A stretch of 64,000 bases of DNA. It comes from Acidimicrobiales bacterium (lineage in GTDB: Bacteria; Actinomycetota; Acidimicrobiia; Acidimicrobiales; MedAcidi-G1). Position 1 is the stretch's first letter. Every line of letters starts with the position of its first letter. Location of the stretch: positions 1 through 64,000 of the forward strand of contig JAPKBH010000003.1 of NCBI GenBank assembly GCA_028823445.1, given 5' to 3'. Under the pieces are notes generated by a model. That model had not been told where the DNA came from, ran no database searches, and saw only the letters and a program-made list of their open reading frames with translations. The position numbers and the translations under genes are program-made. Positions 18,161 to 27,234 of the stretch are shown here, piece by piece.

Positions 18161-18598
18161 ATGCGAGCATTAGTACAACGGGTAGAACAAGCATCGGTCA
18201 CGGTAGGTACCGAAATTGTGGGAGCCATCGAAGCGGGCCTCTGTGTTTTGGTAGGAGTAACCCACGATGATGGCCCAGACCAAGCAAACCGTTTGGTAGA
18301 AAAATTAGCGGGGTTACGTATTTTTGATGACCCTCAGGGTGTCATGAACCTTTCGGTTGCTGACACCCAAGGGGCAGTATTAGTGATTAGCCAGTTCACC
18401 CTTTACGGCGATGTGCAAAAAGGAAAACGCCCTTCGTGGATGGCGGCCGCCCGCCCCGACCAGGCCGAACCACTAATTGAACAAGTGGTAGAGGGGCTCA
18501 CTCAGCGAGGCATTATGGTAGAAACCGGTCGGTTTCGAGCCGACATGAAGGTGAAAATTTTGAATGATGGCCCGGTCACCTTGATGGTTGAAGTCTGA
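18161..18598 (+). CDS. dtd: D-aminoacyl-tRNA deacylase Dtd
   Basis: A 145-residue protein of typical DTD length. It hydrolyses D-amino acids (and mischarged glycine) from tRNA. Key motifs are present: 'MRALVQRV' at the N terminus, 'SQFTLYGD' near residue 77 with the catalytic region, 'KGKRPSW' and the Gly-cisPro-containing 'NDGPVT' near residue 137. The gene ends one base before the next methyltransferase start. Confidence 0.96.
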   Translation: MRALVQRVEQASVTVGTEIVGAIEAGLCVLVGVTHDDGPDQANRLVEKLAGLRIFDDPQGVMNLSVADTQGAVLVISQFTLYGDVQKGKRPSWMAAARPDQAEPLIEQVVEGLTQRGIMVETGRFRADMKVKILNDGPVTLMVEV

Positions 18599-18599
18599 C

Positions 18600-19379
18600 A
18601 TGCCGGGGGTAGCTGGCGATCGTTTCGGCCAAGCCGCCGAAGACTATGTAAAACATCGCCAGGGTTTTCCGCCAGAAACGTTGCGGGCTTTAGCGAAGTC
18701 TGGGGTTGGGTTACCCGGTCAACGGGTGCTCGATGTGGGTTGCGGCACCGGTACGTTGGCTCGCCAGTTTGCCGCCCAGGGCTGTGTGGTTACCGGTTTA
18801 GATGTTGATGAACGCATGCTGGCCGCCGCAGCGCAGTTGGCCCAAGAAGAAGAACTCTCCATTGATTGGGTTAACGCTTCGGCAGAAGACACTGGGCTAG
18901 ACGAGGGTTCTTTTGCTGCGGTTACCGCTGGTCAATGCTGGCACTGGTTCAATGCCCAACGAGCCGGAGCGGAGGCCTACCGTTTATTGCGACCTAGGGG
19001 GCAACTAGCTATTTGTGGTTTCGACTGGTTGCCGTTGGCCGACACGGTGCCCGGAGAGACCGAGGCTTTGATCCAAGCCCATAATCCGGCTTGGGATTTA
19101 GGCGGGGTCCGAGACTACGAGACTCCTATTCGTGAAATGTTCGCCATCACTGGGTTTGTTTTTGTTGACTCGTTTAGCTTTGACCTTGATGTGGTTTATG
19201 CCGCCGAGTCTTGGCGTCGCCGGGTGGCGGCCAGCGCCGGCATTGTGAACCTCACGGCAGAAGCAGCCGAAGAGTTCGACCAGCAACTGGCTGCTTTGTT
19301 GGCTCAGAAGTACGCGGGCCCCCAGGTGGTAACCCCGCACCGGGTATACGGGTTTATTGCTCAGCGCCCGGCGGCGTAG
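18600..19379 (+). CDS. Class I SAM-dependent methyltransferase
   Basis: About 259 residues. Motif I 'RVLDVGCGTGTLARQFA' lies near residue 42 and 'VTGLDVDERML' follows. The middle 'TAGQCWHWFNAQRAGAEAYRLL' region, split near residues 108-130, with His-Trp-Phe, is typical of trans-aconitate methyltransferase-like enzymes with unknown substrates. ATG 18600, one base after dtd, is preferred over a TTG at 18588. The 3' end overlaps the convergent lnt gene by 26 bases. Confidence 0.83.
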   Translation: MPGVAGDRFGQAAEDYVKHRQGFPPETLRALAKSGVGLPGQRVLDVGCGTGTLARQFAAQGCVVTGLDVDERMLAAAAQLAQEEELSIDWVNASAEDTGLDEGSFAAVTAGQCWHWFNAQRAGAEAYRLLRPRGQLAICGFDWLPLADTVPGETEALIQAHNPAWDLGGVRDYETPIREMFAITGFVFVDSFSFDLDVVYAAESWRRRVAASAGIVNLTAEAAEEFDQQLAALLAQKYAGPQVVTPHRVYGFIAQRPAA

Positions 19380-20862
19380 CTTCTGGTTTTCGGTGCCCCC
19401 ACAGAATTAAAAATACGCTCAAGATCAGTAGAGGCCAGACCCCGACCTGGGTAGCCCAGGTTTGTCCTTGGCGAAGTTCCACCGTGGCGTGGAGCACTGC
19501 TTGTTCAGACACCGCGGTGCGTTGTAGTACTTGGCCTTGCGGGTTGATGATGGCACTGAAACCGGTGGGGGCGGCTTGAAGTACCCACCGGCCGGTTTCT
19601 AAGGCCCGAAGTTGACTGGAGGCCACTTGTTGGGTTTGCACCAAGGTGAGCCAGTAACTGGCCCCGTTGGTGGGATTCAATAAAATTTGGCCTCCGTTGC
19701 CAATGGCGTCACGGGCTCGGTGGGCGAAGAAAATTTCCCAGGAGACAGAAACCCCCAAGCGCCCCAGCGAAGTATCGAGAATTGCGGGCTCTTGGCCGGG
19801 GCGTACGTCTCGGGCCGGCAACATGTTGGCCGCCAAGGGCTCGATGAGCGACCGGAGGGGCACGAACTCACCAAAGGGCACGGTACGAACTTTGTCATAA
19901 CGATCGGCTACCGCCCCGTTGCTTTCTACGGCTGTGGAGTAATTCAAGTTTGCGTGGGGGTCGTTGGGGTCCCGGTGAAACCATCCCGGGATCAGCACTG
20001 CATTGAGGCGCTGTGCTTCGGCGGTTAGCGCTTGATGCGCTTCATCTGAGTAGAGGCGACTGGCCAGTCGTGACCCATCCCCGGGGTCAGGAGAAGGGTT
20101 CACCACGTTTTCTGGCCACAGCACTAAATCAACCGGAGTGACCACTTGTTGGTTGGCCGCCAACTGGTTGGCAAAAACCACCGCAGCACCGGTAGCGGTA
20201 GCTCTGGTGCGCTGCGGACCTCCTCCCTGCACTACAGCTACTTCTATGGTCGACAGCACTTCACCCCGAGGGGCCAAGGCAGCCAAGGAGCCAACGAACA
20301 GCAGCGCACCAAGGGTCACCACCACAGTTAGGGCAGAGCCCCGGGTTGCTTTTTTTCCATCAAAAAGAGCGCTCAGGGCCACCCCAACCATGACCACCAA
20401 GGCGACCAGTAGTAGCGATCCGCCCACCCGCACCACCGGGGCCAGCGGCCCGTTGGCTTGGCCGAGGGCCACGGTGGCTAACGGAACCCCACCAAAGGGG
20501 ACGCTCCACCGAACGAATTCGGCCAAGGTGAACGCCCCGACCAAAGCAGGACGTCGGCCTGCCCCGGAAGGAACCACCAGCGCCGCCACCCCAAATAAAG
20601 AGGCGTGCAAGCCAACAACTACCAGCCAGCCGGCGGGAGACAAATCCACCATCCATAACGTACCGGTGGCTGTCCAAACCAGACCAAGAGTAAAACCACA
20701 CCAAAAACGAATCAACTTCGGTTGGTTGGCGAGCAGTTGATCAAAAAGCGCAAACCCAATAAATGCTGCCGGCCACCAGCCCCAGGGGGGAAGAGCAGCC
20801 GCCACCAGCACCCCAGAGAACAAACAAAAAATCAGCCGTTGCCGTAACGAAAAAGTGCCCAT
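19354..20862 (-). CDS. lnt: Apolipoprotein N-acyltransferase Lnt (Ser at the catalytic Cys position)
   Basis: About 502 residues. The N-terminal half has multiple hydrophobic helices ('LPPWGWWPAAFIGFALFDQL'); the C-terminal half is a nitrilase-like domain. Lnt adds the third acyl chain to lipoproteins on the outer face of the membrane. Visible active-site landmarks are the Glu in 'LVLWPENVV' and the Lys in 'DKVRTVPFGEFVPLR'. The position of the nucleophilic Cys reads 'SVSWEIFF', with a TCC serine codon at 19741-19743. This may be a lineage variant or a different activity. I chose ATG 20862; the longer reading to 20955 runs into the cyclase gene. Second gene after the cyclase, 5 bases apart. 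Confidence 0.85.
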   Translation of the reverse strand: MGTFSLRQRLIFCLFSGVLVAAALPPWGWWPAAFIGFALFDQLLANQPKLIRFWCGFTLGLVWTATGTLWMVDLSPAGWLVVVGLHASLFGVAALVVPSGAGRRPALVGAFTLAEFVRWSVPFGGVPLATVALGQANGPLAPVVRVGGSLLLVALVVMVGVALSALFDGKKATRGSALTVVVTLGALLFVGSLAALAPRGEVLSTIEVAVVQGGGPQRTRATATGAAVVFANQLAANQQVVTPVDLVLWPENVVNPSPDPGDGSRLASRLYSDEAHQALTAEAQRLNAVLIPGWFHRDPNDPHANLNYSTAVESNGAVADRYDKVRTVPFGEFVPLRSLIEPLAANMLPARDVRPGQEPAILDTSLGRLGVSVSWEIFFAHRARDAIGNGGQILLNPTNGASYWLTLVQTQQVASSQLRALETGRWVLQAAPTGFSAIINPQGQVLQRTAVSEQAVLHATVELRQGQTWATQVGVWPLLILSVFLILWGHRKPEATPPGAEQ

Positions 20863-20867
20863 AGGAC

Positions 20868-21446
20868 TTAGTTGGTTAACCCCAACCGCTGAATGCCGCC
20901 TACCGGGCCCACGCCTCGGATATCCACTTCGATTTCTTCGATCACTTGAAGCCACGAAGGCAAATCGGCAACATCGCAGTGCGCTAAAATTTGGCCAGGT
21001 TCAGCAATAGCGCAAAGTTTGGCCGCCAAGTTGACCGGCTCGCCAACGTAATCATCGCCTTCGTAGAGTAAAGCGGTGCCGGTAGCCAAGCCGATGCGTA
21101 CTTTGAAACCGGCATCGGCAAAGTGTGAGATCAGGTGCCCCCCCCAAGCAATGGTTGGCGTGGGTTCGGTGCTGACCACCATGACCCCGTCGCCCAACCA
21201 TTTAGCTACCCGTACCCCGCGTTTGGCGGCCACGTCGCGGGAAACTTTACGAAATTCGTCGAGCCATTCCACGGCGGCCAATGGGCCGTTGTCTCGGGTA
21301 AATGCGGTGAACCCGGTGAGGTCAGCAAAACAGAAGGTGCGTTCAATGCTCAGATACGAGGCATCGGGGAGTTGTCCTGGGGGTTCGGTGCCGCTTCCGG
21401 TGCGGAGTCCGGCCCATTCCCGGGCTGGGGAGATTTCTGGATCCAT
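20868..21446 (-). CDS. Class III adenylate/guanylate cyclase domain protein
   Basis: A 192-residue single-domain cyclase homologue. Metal-binding Asp residues are in 'FADLTGFTAFT' near residue 40 and in 'KWLGDGVMVV' near residue 84, which also contains the adenine-contacting Lys. In 'DYVGEPVNLAAKLCA' near residue 137 the Asp and Asn are present, but the transition-state Arg of VNxAAR is Lys (AAA codon). Activity may be altered. It stands 5 bases upstream of lnt and 64 bases after hemY in a leftward run, so it could report on or regulate envelope or heme functions (inference). Confidence 0.8.
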   Translation of the reverse strand: MDPEISPAREWAGLRTGSGTEPPGQLPDASYLSIERTFCFADLTGFTAFTRDNGPLAAVEWLDEFRKVSRDVAAKRGVRVAKWLGDGVMVVSTEPTPTIAWGGHLISHFADAGFKVRIGLATGTALLYEGDDYVGEPVNLAAKLCAIAEPGQILAHCDVADLPSWLQVIEEIEVDIRGVGPVGGIQRLGLTN

Positions 21447-21510
21447 AGGTCAATAGAACCACGCTGGCCGTCGTTTCTGACGGTTAAGCCAAGTTTTTCT
21501 TTAAAAAAAG

Positions 21511-22869
21511 TTAAGAAATAAATTTTTTGGCGGCTTGAAAACCTGAATTGATACAAGCGGGTACCCCGACCCCGTGGTGAGCGGCGCCGGTAACCACCAG
21601 ACCGGGGGCAGATTCCACCAGGTCGCCGGCCAGTTGCGTCATCTGATCAGCGTGACCTACCGGAAATTGCGGCAAAGAATCCGGCCAGGGAGAGATACGC
21701 GTTTCGCAGGGCGGGGCTTGGACCCCCAAGGTGGTAGCGAGGTCTTGGCGCAACGCATCAATAAGCGCCTCATCGTCTAGGGCCAGATGCCGTTGGTCGT
21801 TGATGCGCCCGGCGGAGACCCGCAAGATTTCTTTTTCCGGATGATGCAAATGCGCCCATTTGCTCCCCGAGTAGGAACAAGCGGTCATAAGTAGCCCGGC
21901 CGACTGAGGAACCAAAAACCCACTTTGATCGGCTGCTACCTGAAGGTCTCGCCGATGGTAAGCAAAGGTCACCAAGGTGGCAGAAGCGTGTTCGATGCCG
22001 GCCAAAGTTTGGGCACTGGGTAGATGCAAAGGAGCGACCAGGGGGGCCGCCGCAAAAGAAGGAACGGTGAGGATCACCCCATCAGCCCAAAAGTCTTCAC
22101 CCGGGGTATATAGCGTCCATCCTTTATCGCCGGCGGTGAGCGCCGTAACGGTGGTGCTGAGTCGTAAGCGATCACCAAGTTGACCCACCAGCGCCGAAAC
22201 CACCCGTTGCATGCCTGCGGGGTGAGCGTTAAAAACCGCCGCTCCGGGTTTTGCTTGGGCAAGTTGTTGGCGAAAACTGGTCAGCATGCCTTCTGGGTGG
22301 CGCCCGGCAGCTAGCAACTGCGGCGCCATGGCGGTGCAACTCATGGCGTCGGCTTCCCCTGCGTTGATGCCCCCCAGCAAAGGAGCCACCAAACGTTCAA
22401 ACACGGCGTCGCCCACACAGGCCCGCACTACAGCACCGATGCTGAGATCGCCTTCGGGAAGCGGCTGGTTAGGCAGGCCAGGCCCCGACAAGCGGGCTAA
22501 ATCGTCGTCGGGCAAAATCCCCGGAGCCACCGCCTCAGGGTAAAGCGGAACACCCAGCACGTTGGGCGAAGGGATAGGCCGCAAGGCTTGGTCCAGCCAC
22601 AACGAGGCGTGCCGGGCCGCCGGGGCCACCAGTTCATCTGCTAAGCCCAGTTCATTACACAGTTGCGTACCCCACGGCACCCGCACTAAAAAAGAATCGG
22701 CCCCTTCATCTACCGGCAACCCAGAAAAAGTATTGGTGATGAGCTTGCCCCCGGGGCGAGGGGAGGCTTCTAAAACGGTGACCTCAACATCGGGGGCATC
22801 GTGGAAAAGGCGATGAGCAGCCGATAAACCGGTGATGCCGGCACCGACAATCACCACCCGACGGGTCAT
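21511..22869 (-). CDS. hemY: Coproporphyrinogen III/protoporphyrinogen oxidase (HemY/CgoX family)
   Basis: A 452-residue FAD enzyme. The dinucleotide-binding motif 'VVIVGAGITGLSAAHRL' begins at residue 4 and the C terminus carries 'LVVTGAAHHGVGVPACINSG', the usual FAD-closing motif of this family. In organisms with HemQ the enzyme oxidises coproporphyrinogen III to coproporphyrin III. The hemQ gene at 7644 supports that assignment over protoporphyrinogen oxidation. The start overlaps the hemE stop (ATGA). An A/T-rich stretch follows the stop. Confidence 0.92.
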   Translation of the reverse strand: MTRRVVIVGAGITGLSAAHRLFHDAPDVEVTVLEASPRPGGKLITNTFSGLPVDEGADSFLVRVPWGTQLCNELGLADELVAPAARHASLWLDQALRPIPSPNVLGVPLYPEAVAPGILPDDDLARLSGPGLPNQPLPEGDLSIGAVVRACVGDAVFERLVAPLLGGINAGEADAMSCTAMAPQLLAAGRHPEGMLTSFRQQLAQAKPGAAVFNAHPAGMQRVVSALVGQLGDRLRLSTTVTALTAGDKGWTLYTPGEDFWADGVILTVPSFAAAPLVAPLHLPSAQTLAGIEHASATLVTFAYHRRDLQVAADQSGFLVPQSAGLLMTACSYSGSKWAHLHHPEKEILRVSAGRINDQRHLALDDEALIDALRQDLATTLGVQAPPCETRISPWPDSLPQFPVGHADQMTQLAGDLVESAPGLVVTGAAHHGVGVPACINSGFQAAKKFIS

Positions 22870-23915
22870 GAGACCGCCGGAGGGTTCAAAGGAAAGCGAT
22901 GCACCTGGTCGATGACTCGTTCCAAGACGGCGGGGTCGGTATCGGGCATGACCCCATGACCTAAGTTAAAAATGTGACCTGGGTGATGGTCGTTTTGCTC
23001 GAGCACCTCGGTGACCGCTTGTTCCACCACCGCTGGCGGGGCAAAACAAACTGCCGGGTCAAGGTTGCCTTGCAAAATAGATTCTGGCCCTAAACGTCGG
23101 CGAGCTTCGCCCAGTGGTACTCGCCAATCCACCCCCATAACGGTGGATCCGGCTTGAGCCATCAGAGAAAGAATCTCGCCGGTGCCCACCCCAAAGTGAA
23201 TGGTGGGTACATCAAGATCTTCCAAGGCAGCAAAAACTCGTTTACTGTAAGGCAAAACATGAGTCTGGTAATCCTTTGGGCTTAAGGCCCCGGCCCAACT
23301 ATCAAAGAGCTGAATGGCCGCGGCACCGGCATTTATCTGCGAGCGTAAAGAAACAACAGCGAGGTCTACCAAACGGCTCATGAGGGCATCCCAAAGGGCC
23401 GGTTGCCCCAACATGAGCGCCTTGGTGCGGGTGTAGGTGCGAGAGGGGGCGCCTTCGATGAGGTAAGAGGCCACGGTAAACGGCGCCCCGGCAAAGCCAA
23501 TAAGGGGCACGGTAAGTTCTTCAACTAAAAGACGCACCGTTTCTAAAACATGAGGGGTGTCGGCTTCGGGGTCCAAGGGGCGCAACCGTTGGAGGTCACT
23601 TTCTGAAGCGAACGGTTGGGCCACCACGGGGCCCAAGCCCGGTTGAACCTCTACCCCAAAACCGATGGCTTGGGCCGGGACCACAATGTCAGAATACAAA
23701 ATGGCGGCATCGGTGCCGTATCGGCGTACCGGTTGCAAGGTGATTTCAGCGGAGAGTTCCGGGTTGGCTATGGCTTCCAAAATGCTGCCTGGGCCCCGTA
23801 CCTTTCGGTATTCGGGCAGGGAGCGGCCGGCTTGGCGCATGAACCATACCGGGGTATGGGCATGGGGTTCGCCTCGGCAAGCGGCCAGAAACGCTGAATC
23901 AGGGTAAGAGGTCAC
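22866..23915 (-). CDS. hemE: Uroporphyrinogen decarboxylase HemE
   Basis: A 349-residue enzyme of normal length that decarboxylates uroporphyrinogen III to coproporphyrinogen III. Signature sequences are 'PVWFMRQAGRSLPEYR' near residue 22 and 'GFAGAPFTVASYLIEG' near residue 140, plus 'FNLGHGVMPDTDP' near residue 315. It overlaps both neighbours by ATGA junctions, patatin upstream and hemY downstream, so the three are translated as one operon. Confidence 0.97.
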   Translation of the reverse strand: MTSYPDSAFLAACRGEPHAHTPVWFMRQAGRSLPEYRKVRGPGSILEAIANPELSAEITLQPVRRYGTDAAILYSDIVVPAQAIGFGVEVQPGLGPVVAQPFASESDLQRLRPLDPEADTPHVLETVRLLVEELTVPLIGFAGAPFTVASYLIEGAPSRTYTRTKALMLGQPALWDALMSRLVDLAVVSLRSQINAGAAAIQLFDSWAGALSPKDYQTHVLPYSKRVFAALEDLDVPTIHFGVGTGEILSLMAQAGSTVMGVDWRVPLGEARRRLGPESILQGNLDPAVCFAPPAVVEQAVTEVLEQNDHHPGHIFNLGHGVMPDTDPAVLERVIDQVHRFPLNPPAVS

Positions 23916-24877
23916 GATGAATGGTTTTCTAAAAGTGTTCGCCCGGTGGCTGAACGAGGGTGAGCGAGGTGGGCCAGAGTAGAGATGCGGGCCGCCGAAC
24001 AGACGGCCGCGGAATTATGGGTGGCCAGGTTGCTGGTCTCCCTTACCGCAAGGTCGTCAGCGGTGGGTTGAAAAACTAGTACCGGGGTGCCGCTGGCTCG
24101 AATGGCTTCAACCTCGCGGCGCAAGGTGCGGCTATGCCAAGCACGTCCTAAAGGCCCGCCGGGCCACGACGACTCCTGCGCTACGGCAGTCATGGAAGAA
24201 GAAATGATGACCAGATCAAACCCCAAACCCGCCACCAGACTGGCGTTGGTGGTTGAGTGCACCCCACCGTCTACGTAACGCTGCCCGTTAATGACGGTGG
24301 GTTCAAAGTAACCCGGAATAGCAGAAGAGGCTTGAACAGCAGGCCCAAGGTCGGCCGAAATATCGTCCCGCCCAAAAACTACCCGTTGCCCAGAACGCAG
24401 GTTCACCGCGCAAATCCATGTAGCAGCATCCGGCCAAGGCTCGGGGTGCGACTCACTTACCCGAGCGGCTAAAGCCGAACCATCAACCGTGCCTTCATGA
24501 AGCACCCCGGTTAAAGAAACTACCGGGCGCGGCCTGCCTCGCCCAAAAATGCCGCGCACCAGAAGGGTTGGGTTAGCGGGCCGTCGGTTGGTTGGCGGGG
24601 GAGGGTTTTCGGGGAGGTCCAAACGAGTAGTAACCCGATCACTAATGGCTTGGCCGGCGGCGCTTAATGGTGTCTTGTTGTAATAGGCAGCATGGTCGGT
24701 AGCGGAAAGGCCAGCACGCAAGGTGGCAGCGGTGCTGGCCCCCGCAGAGGTACCCACCATGAGGTCGGCACTTCGAGCATCCCAACCGGTGGCCTCTTCT
24801 AAAGCAGCCAACACCCCGGCATGATGGGCTGCTCCGGAGGTTCCTCCGGCGCTTAAGACGAGTCCGATAGTGGTCAT
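23912..24877 (-). CDS. Patatin-like phospholipase
   Basis: About 321 residues. The nucleophile elbow 'MVGTSAGAS' lies near residue 45 and the partner Asp is in 'RYVDGGVHSTTN' near residue 200, giving the Ser-Asp dyad. The oxyanion loop 'SAGGTSGAAHHAGVL' is at the N terminus. These enzymes cleave acyl esters of lipids. ATG 24877 is chosen because the upstream extension to 24934 lacks family character. The gene heads the hemE-hemY operon through an ATGA overlap, an unusual combination. A weak -10-like CACGAT lies 6 bases before the ATG. Confidence 0.87.
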   Translation of the reverse strand: MTTIGLVLSAGGTSGAAHHAGVLAALEEATGWDARSADLMVGTSAGASTAATLRAGLSATDHAAYYNKTPLSAAGQAISDRVTTRLDLPENPPPPTNRRPANPTLLVRGIFGRGRPRPVVSLTGVLHEGTVDGSALAARVSESHPEPWPDAATWICAVNLRSGQRVVFGRDDISADLGPAVQASSAIPGYFEPTVINGQRYVDGGVHSTTNASLVAGLGFDLVIISSSMTAVAQESSWPGGPLGRAWHSRTLRREVEAIRASGTPVLVFQPTADDLAVRETSNLATHNSAAVCSAARISTLAHLAHPRSATGRTLLENHSS

Positions 24878-25019
24878 GTAATCATCGTGGCAGGACAAAA
24901 CAAAAAAACGACGCCTCAGACACCGGATTGCCAAGATATTCCCCCGCTAGACTCAATCTTCGGTCAAAACAGGTCTTCTTCGACGAAGAAAAGCCGTTTG
25001 TTTTCCGATGAGAGGACCC

Positions 25020-27086
25020 ATGCATCCAGAACTTGAGGCAGAACAGGAGTACGTCGATGCGGCGTACCAACTCCTTGAAGCAGCGCGTCAACGGGCCTTG
25101 AAACTTACCGGCATGGTTGAGGTAGGTAAAGGTGGCACTAACCAAGCTCGTTTTGAACGAGAGTCAATTTGGGAATCGGTAGCTAACCGATTGAACGAAC
25201 TTGAACTGGGCGAGGCGGCGTTGATCTTTGGCCGCATCGACCAAGAAGAAGATGCCGGGTCGGGGCGTTTTTATATCGGCCGAGTTGGCGTGTGGAACGA
25301 AGAACAAGACCCAGTAGTTGTGGACTGGCGGGCCCCGATTGCTGAGGCCTTCTACCGAGCAACCGGCCCGATGCCTATGGGGTTACAGCGACGCCGGCAT
25401 TTTATTAGTCGCCACCGCCAACTGTTGGGCATTGAAGACGAACTATTCGGCGACTTAGAACGTTTTCGAACCGAAGATGGCCAAGGACTGCGGGGCGAAG
25501 GTGCGCTTATCGCCGCATTAGAAACCGAACGTACGGGCCGTTTGGGCGACATCGTAGGGACCATCCAAGCGGAACAAGACGCCATTATCCGTGCCCCGCT
25601 GCCTGGAGTACTAGCGGTTCAAGGGGGCCCGGGTACCGGTAAGACGGTGGTGGCTTTGCATCGGGCGGCCTATTTGCTTTACACCCACCGGTTCCCTTTG
25701 GAGGGCCAAGGGGTGCTGGTGGTGGGGCCTAACCGACTATTTTTAGCTTACATAGAACAAGTTTTGCCCTCGTTGGGGGAGGCCGGTATCGAAATGGCTT
25801 CGGTGGCCGACTTGGTGGGCCGCACCTGGGTAGACGACCGCCGAGGCCCCGAAGCAGTGGCCTTGCTAAAAGGCGACCTACGGATGATTCGTTTTATTAC
25901 TCGAGCGGTACGAACCCGCCAGCGCTCTTTGCAGACGGACCTTCGCTTGGGTTTTGGCCTGCAATGGTTAACGGTTTCCGTTGAGCAGTCGGCAGCCATG
26001 GTGGCTGAAGCGCAGCGTCGTTTTCGCACCCATAACGCCGGGCGAAAATACATCGTGGCTGAACTGTTTGCTGCGTTAGCGGCCAGCAGCAACGAAGACC
26101 TCGACCCGGAAGGTTTAGCAGAACGTTTGGGAGCCGACCTGCTAGTGCGTGAAGCTTTGGAATGGATGTGGCCGGTGCTTACTCCGGCGCAGTTGTTGAA
26201 CGATTGTTTTGGTTCTCGACCTTTGATTCGAGCGGCCGACCGGCAACTTGATCAAGCCCAAGTTGAGGCACTCTTTTGCCCACGCCGGCCGAACGCTGCG
26301 GAGATCCGCTGGTCGGTTTCTGATGCACCGCTGCTTGACGAAGCTCGGGCCGCTCTGGGGCCTCGTCCGGGCCGCCGCTCTACAGATGCGGTGCGCACCT
26401 ACGGACACATTGTGGTTGATGAGATACAAGACCTTTCACCGATGGATCTGCGCATGCTGAAGCGCCGTTCGCTAAACGGGTCCATGACCGTGGTGGGCGA
26501 TATCGCTCAGGCCACCGGGGCTTGGGCGCAAAATGATTGGGACAACATTTTGCAACATTTGCCCAGCAAACAGCCGGTGCGACGCCATGAGCTAACGGTG
26601 GGGTACCGGATACCGGCACCTTTAATGGAGATGCCCAACCGAGTATTAGCGGCAGTGGCCCCTGACCTGTCTCCGCCTCAGGCGGTGCGCAGCGAGGGTG
26701 CGCCCCCTCGGGTGATAGCGACCCGGCTCGATGACCCAACGCAGGGTTTGGTGGCCACGGTGGCCCAGGAATCTGCGGCAGCGGGGGCCGGCAACGTGGC
26801 GGTAATTGTGGCATCTTCCCAGGTGGAAGAAGTCGAAGCGTTGCTTGAAGCAGCGGGGGTTTCGTTTGGCCGCCCGACCCGTCAGGGCTTGGATTCTTCG
26901 GTGGCCGTGGTGCCGGTTAATTTGGTAAAGGGTTTAGAGGTTGATGCCGCAGTGGTGGTGGAACCGGCTCGAATAGTGGCCGAGCAAACCCAGGGCCTGC
27001 GGTCTCTTTTTGTGGCGCTCACTCGGGCGACCCAACGAGTAGCTATTTTGCACGAGGAACCGTTACCCGCTCCCCTTGATGAGTAG
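25020..27086 (+). CDS. HelD/HelR-type RNA polymerase-associated ATPase (UvrD superfamily)
   Basis: About 688 residues. An N-terminal coiled-coil arm ('AEQEYVDAAYQLLEAARQRA') precedes the helicase core. Walker A is 'GGPGTGKTVVALHRAAYLLY' near residue 205, Walker B 'VVDEIQDLSPMDLRML' near 465, the motif 'VGYRIPAPLMEMPNR' near 530, and 'FVALTRATQRVAILH' at the C terminus. The central part is divergent, as in actinobacterial HelD, which releases stalled or rifampicin-bound RNA polymerase. ATG 25020 follows AGAGGA with a short 3-base gap; ATG 25008 is possible. Divergent from the patatin operon with 142 bases between them. Confidence 0.87.
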   Translation: MHPELEAEQEYVDAAYQLLEAARQRALKLTGMVEVGKGGTNQARFERESIWESVANRLNELELGEAALIFGRIDQEEDAGSGRFYIGRVGVWNEEQDPVVVDWRAPIAEAFYRATGPMPMGLQRRRHFISRHRQLLGIEDELFGDLERFRTEDGQGLRGEGALIAALETERTGRLGDIVGTIQAEQDAIIRAPLPGVLAVQGGPGTGKTVVALHRAAYLLYTHRFPLEGQGVLVVGPNRLFLAYIEQVLPSLGEAGIEMASVADLVGRTWVDDRRGPEAVALLKGDLRMIRFITRAVRTRQRSLQTDLRLGFGLQWLTVSVEQSAAMVAEAQRRFRTHNAGRKYIVAELFAALAASSNEDLDPEGLAERLGADLLVREALEWMWPVLTPAQLLNDCFGSRPLIRAADRQLDQAQVEALFCPRRPNAAEIRWSVSDAPLLDEARAALGPRPGRRSTDAVRTYGHIVVDEIQDLSPMDLRMLKRRSLNGSMTVVGDIAQATGAWAQNDWDNILQHLPSKQPVRRHELTVGYRIPAPLMEMPNRVLAAVAPDLSPPQAVRSEGAPPRVIATRLDDPTQGLVATVAQESAAAGAGNVAVIVASSQVEEVEALLEAAGVSFGRPTRQGLDSSVAVVPVNLVKGLEVDAAVVVEPARIVAEQTQGLRSLFVALTRATQRVAILHEEPLPAPLDE

Positions 27087-27234
27087 CCCGTTGGCACTTG
27101 TCACACCGCTTTGCTTCTCTGGAAGGGCAACTCTAAAAAGTTGAGACTGGTTCTCCAAAGTCGACGCGGCGTCTGCCCTGGCCGGATCTGGCATTAACAA
27201 CTCTGCCTATTTGTCTCTAGTGATGGGGCTACTT

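Noticed and set aside
20138-20740. Rightward ORF of 200 codons
   Set aside because: It is antisense to the lnt gene; the residues are low-complexity Thr/Ala/Pro and match no domain.
21480-21530. A/T-rich stretch after hemY as an insertion scar or origin
   Set aside because: It is only about 40 bases long, with no repeats, DnaA boxes or target duplications; probably intergenic promoter or terminator sequence.
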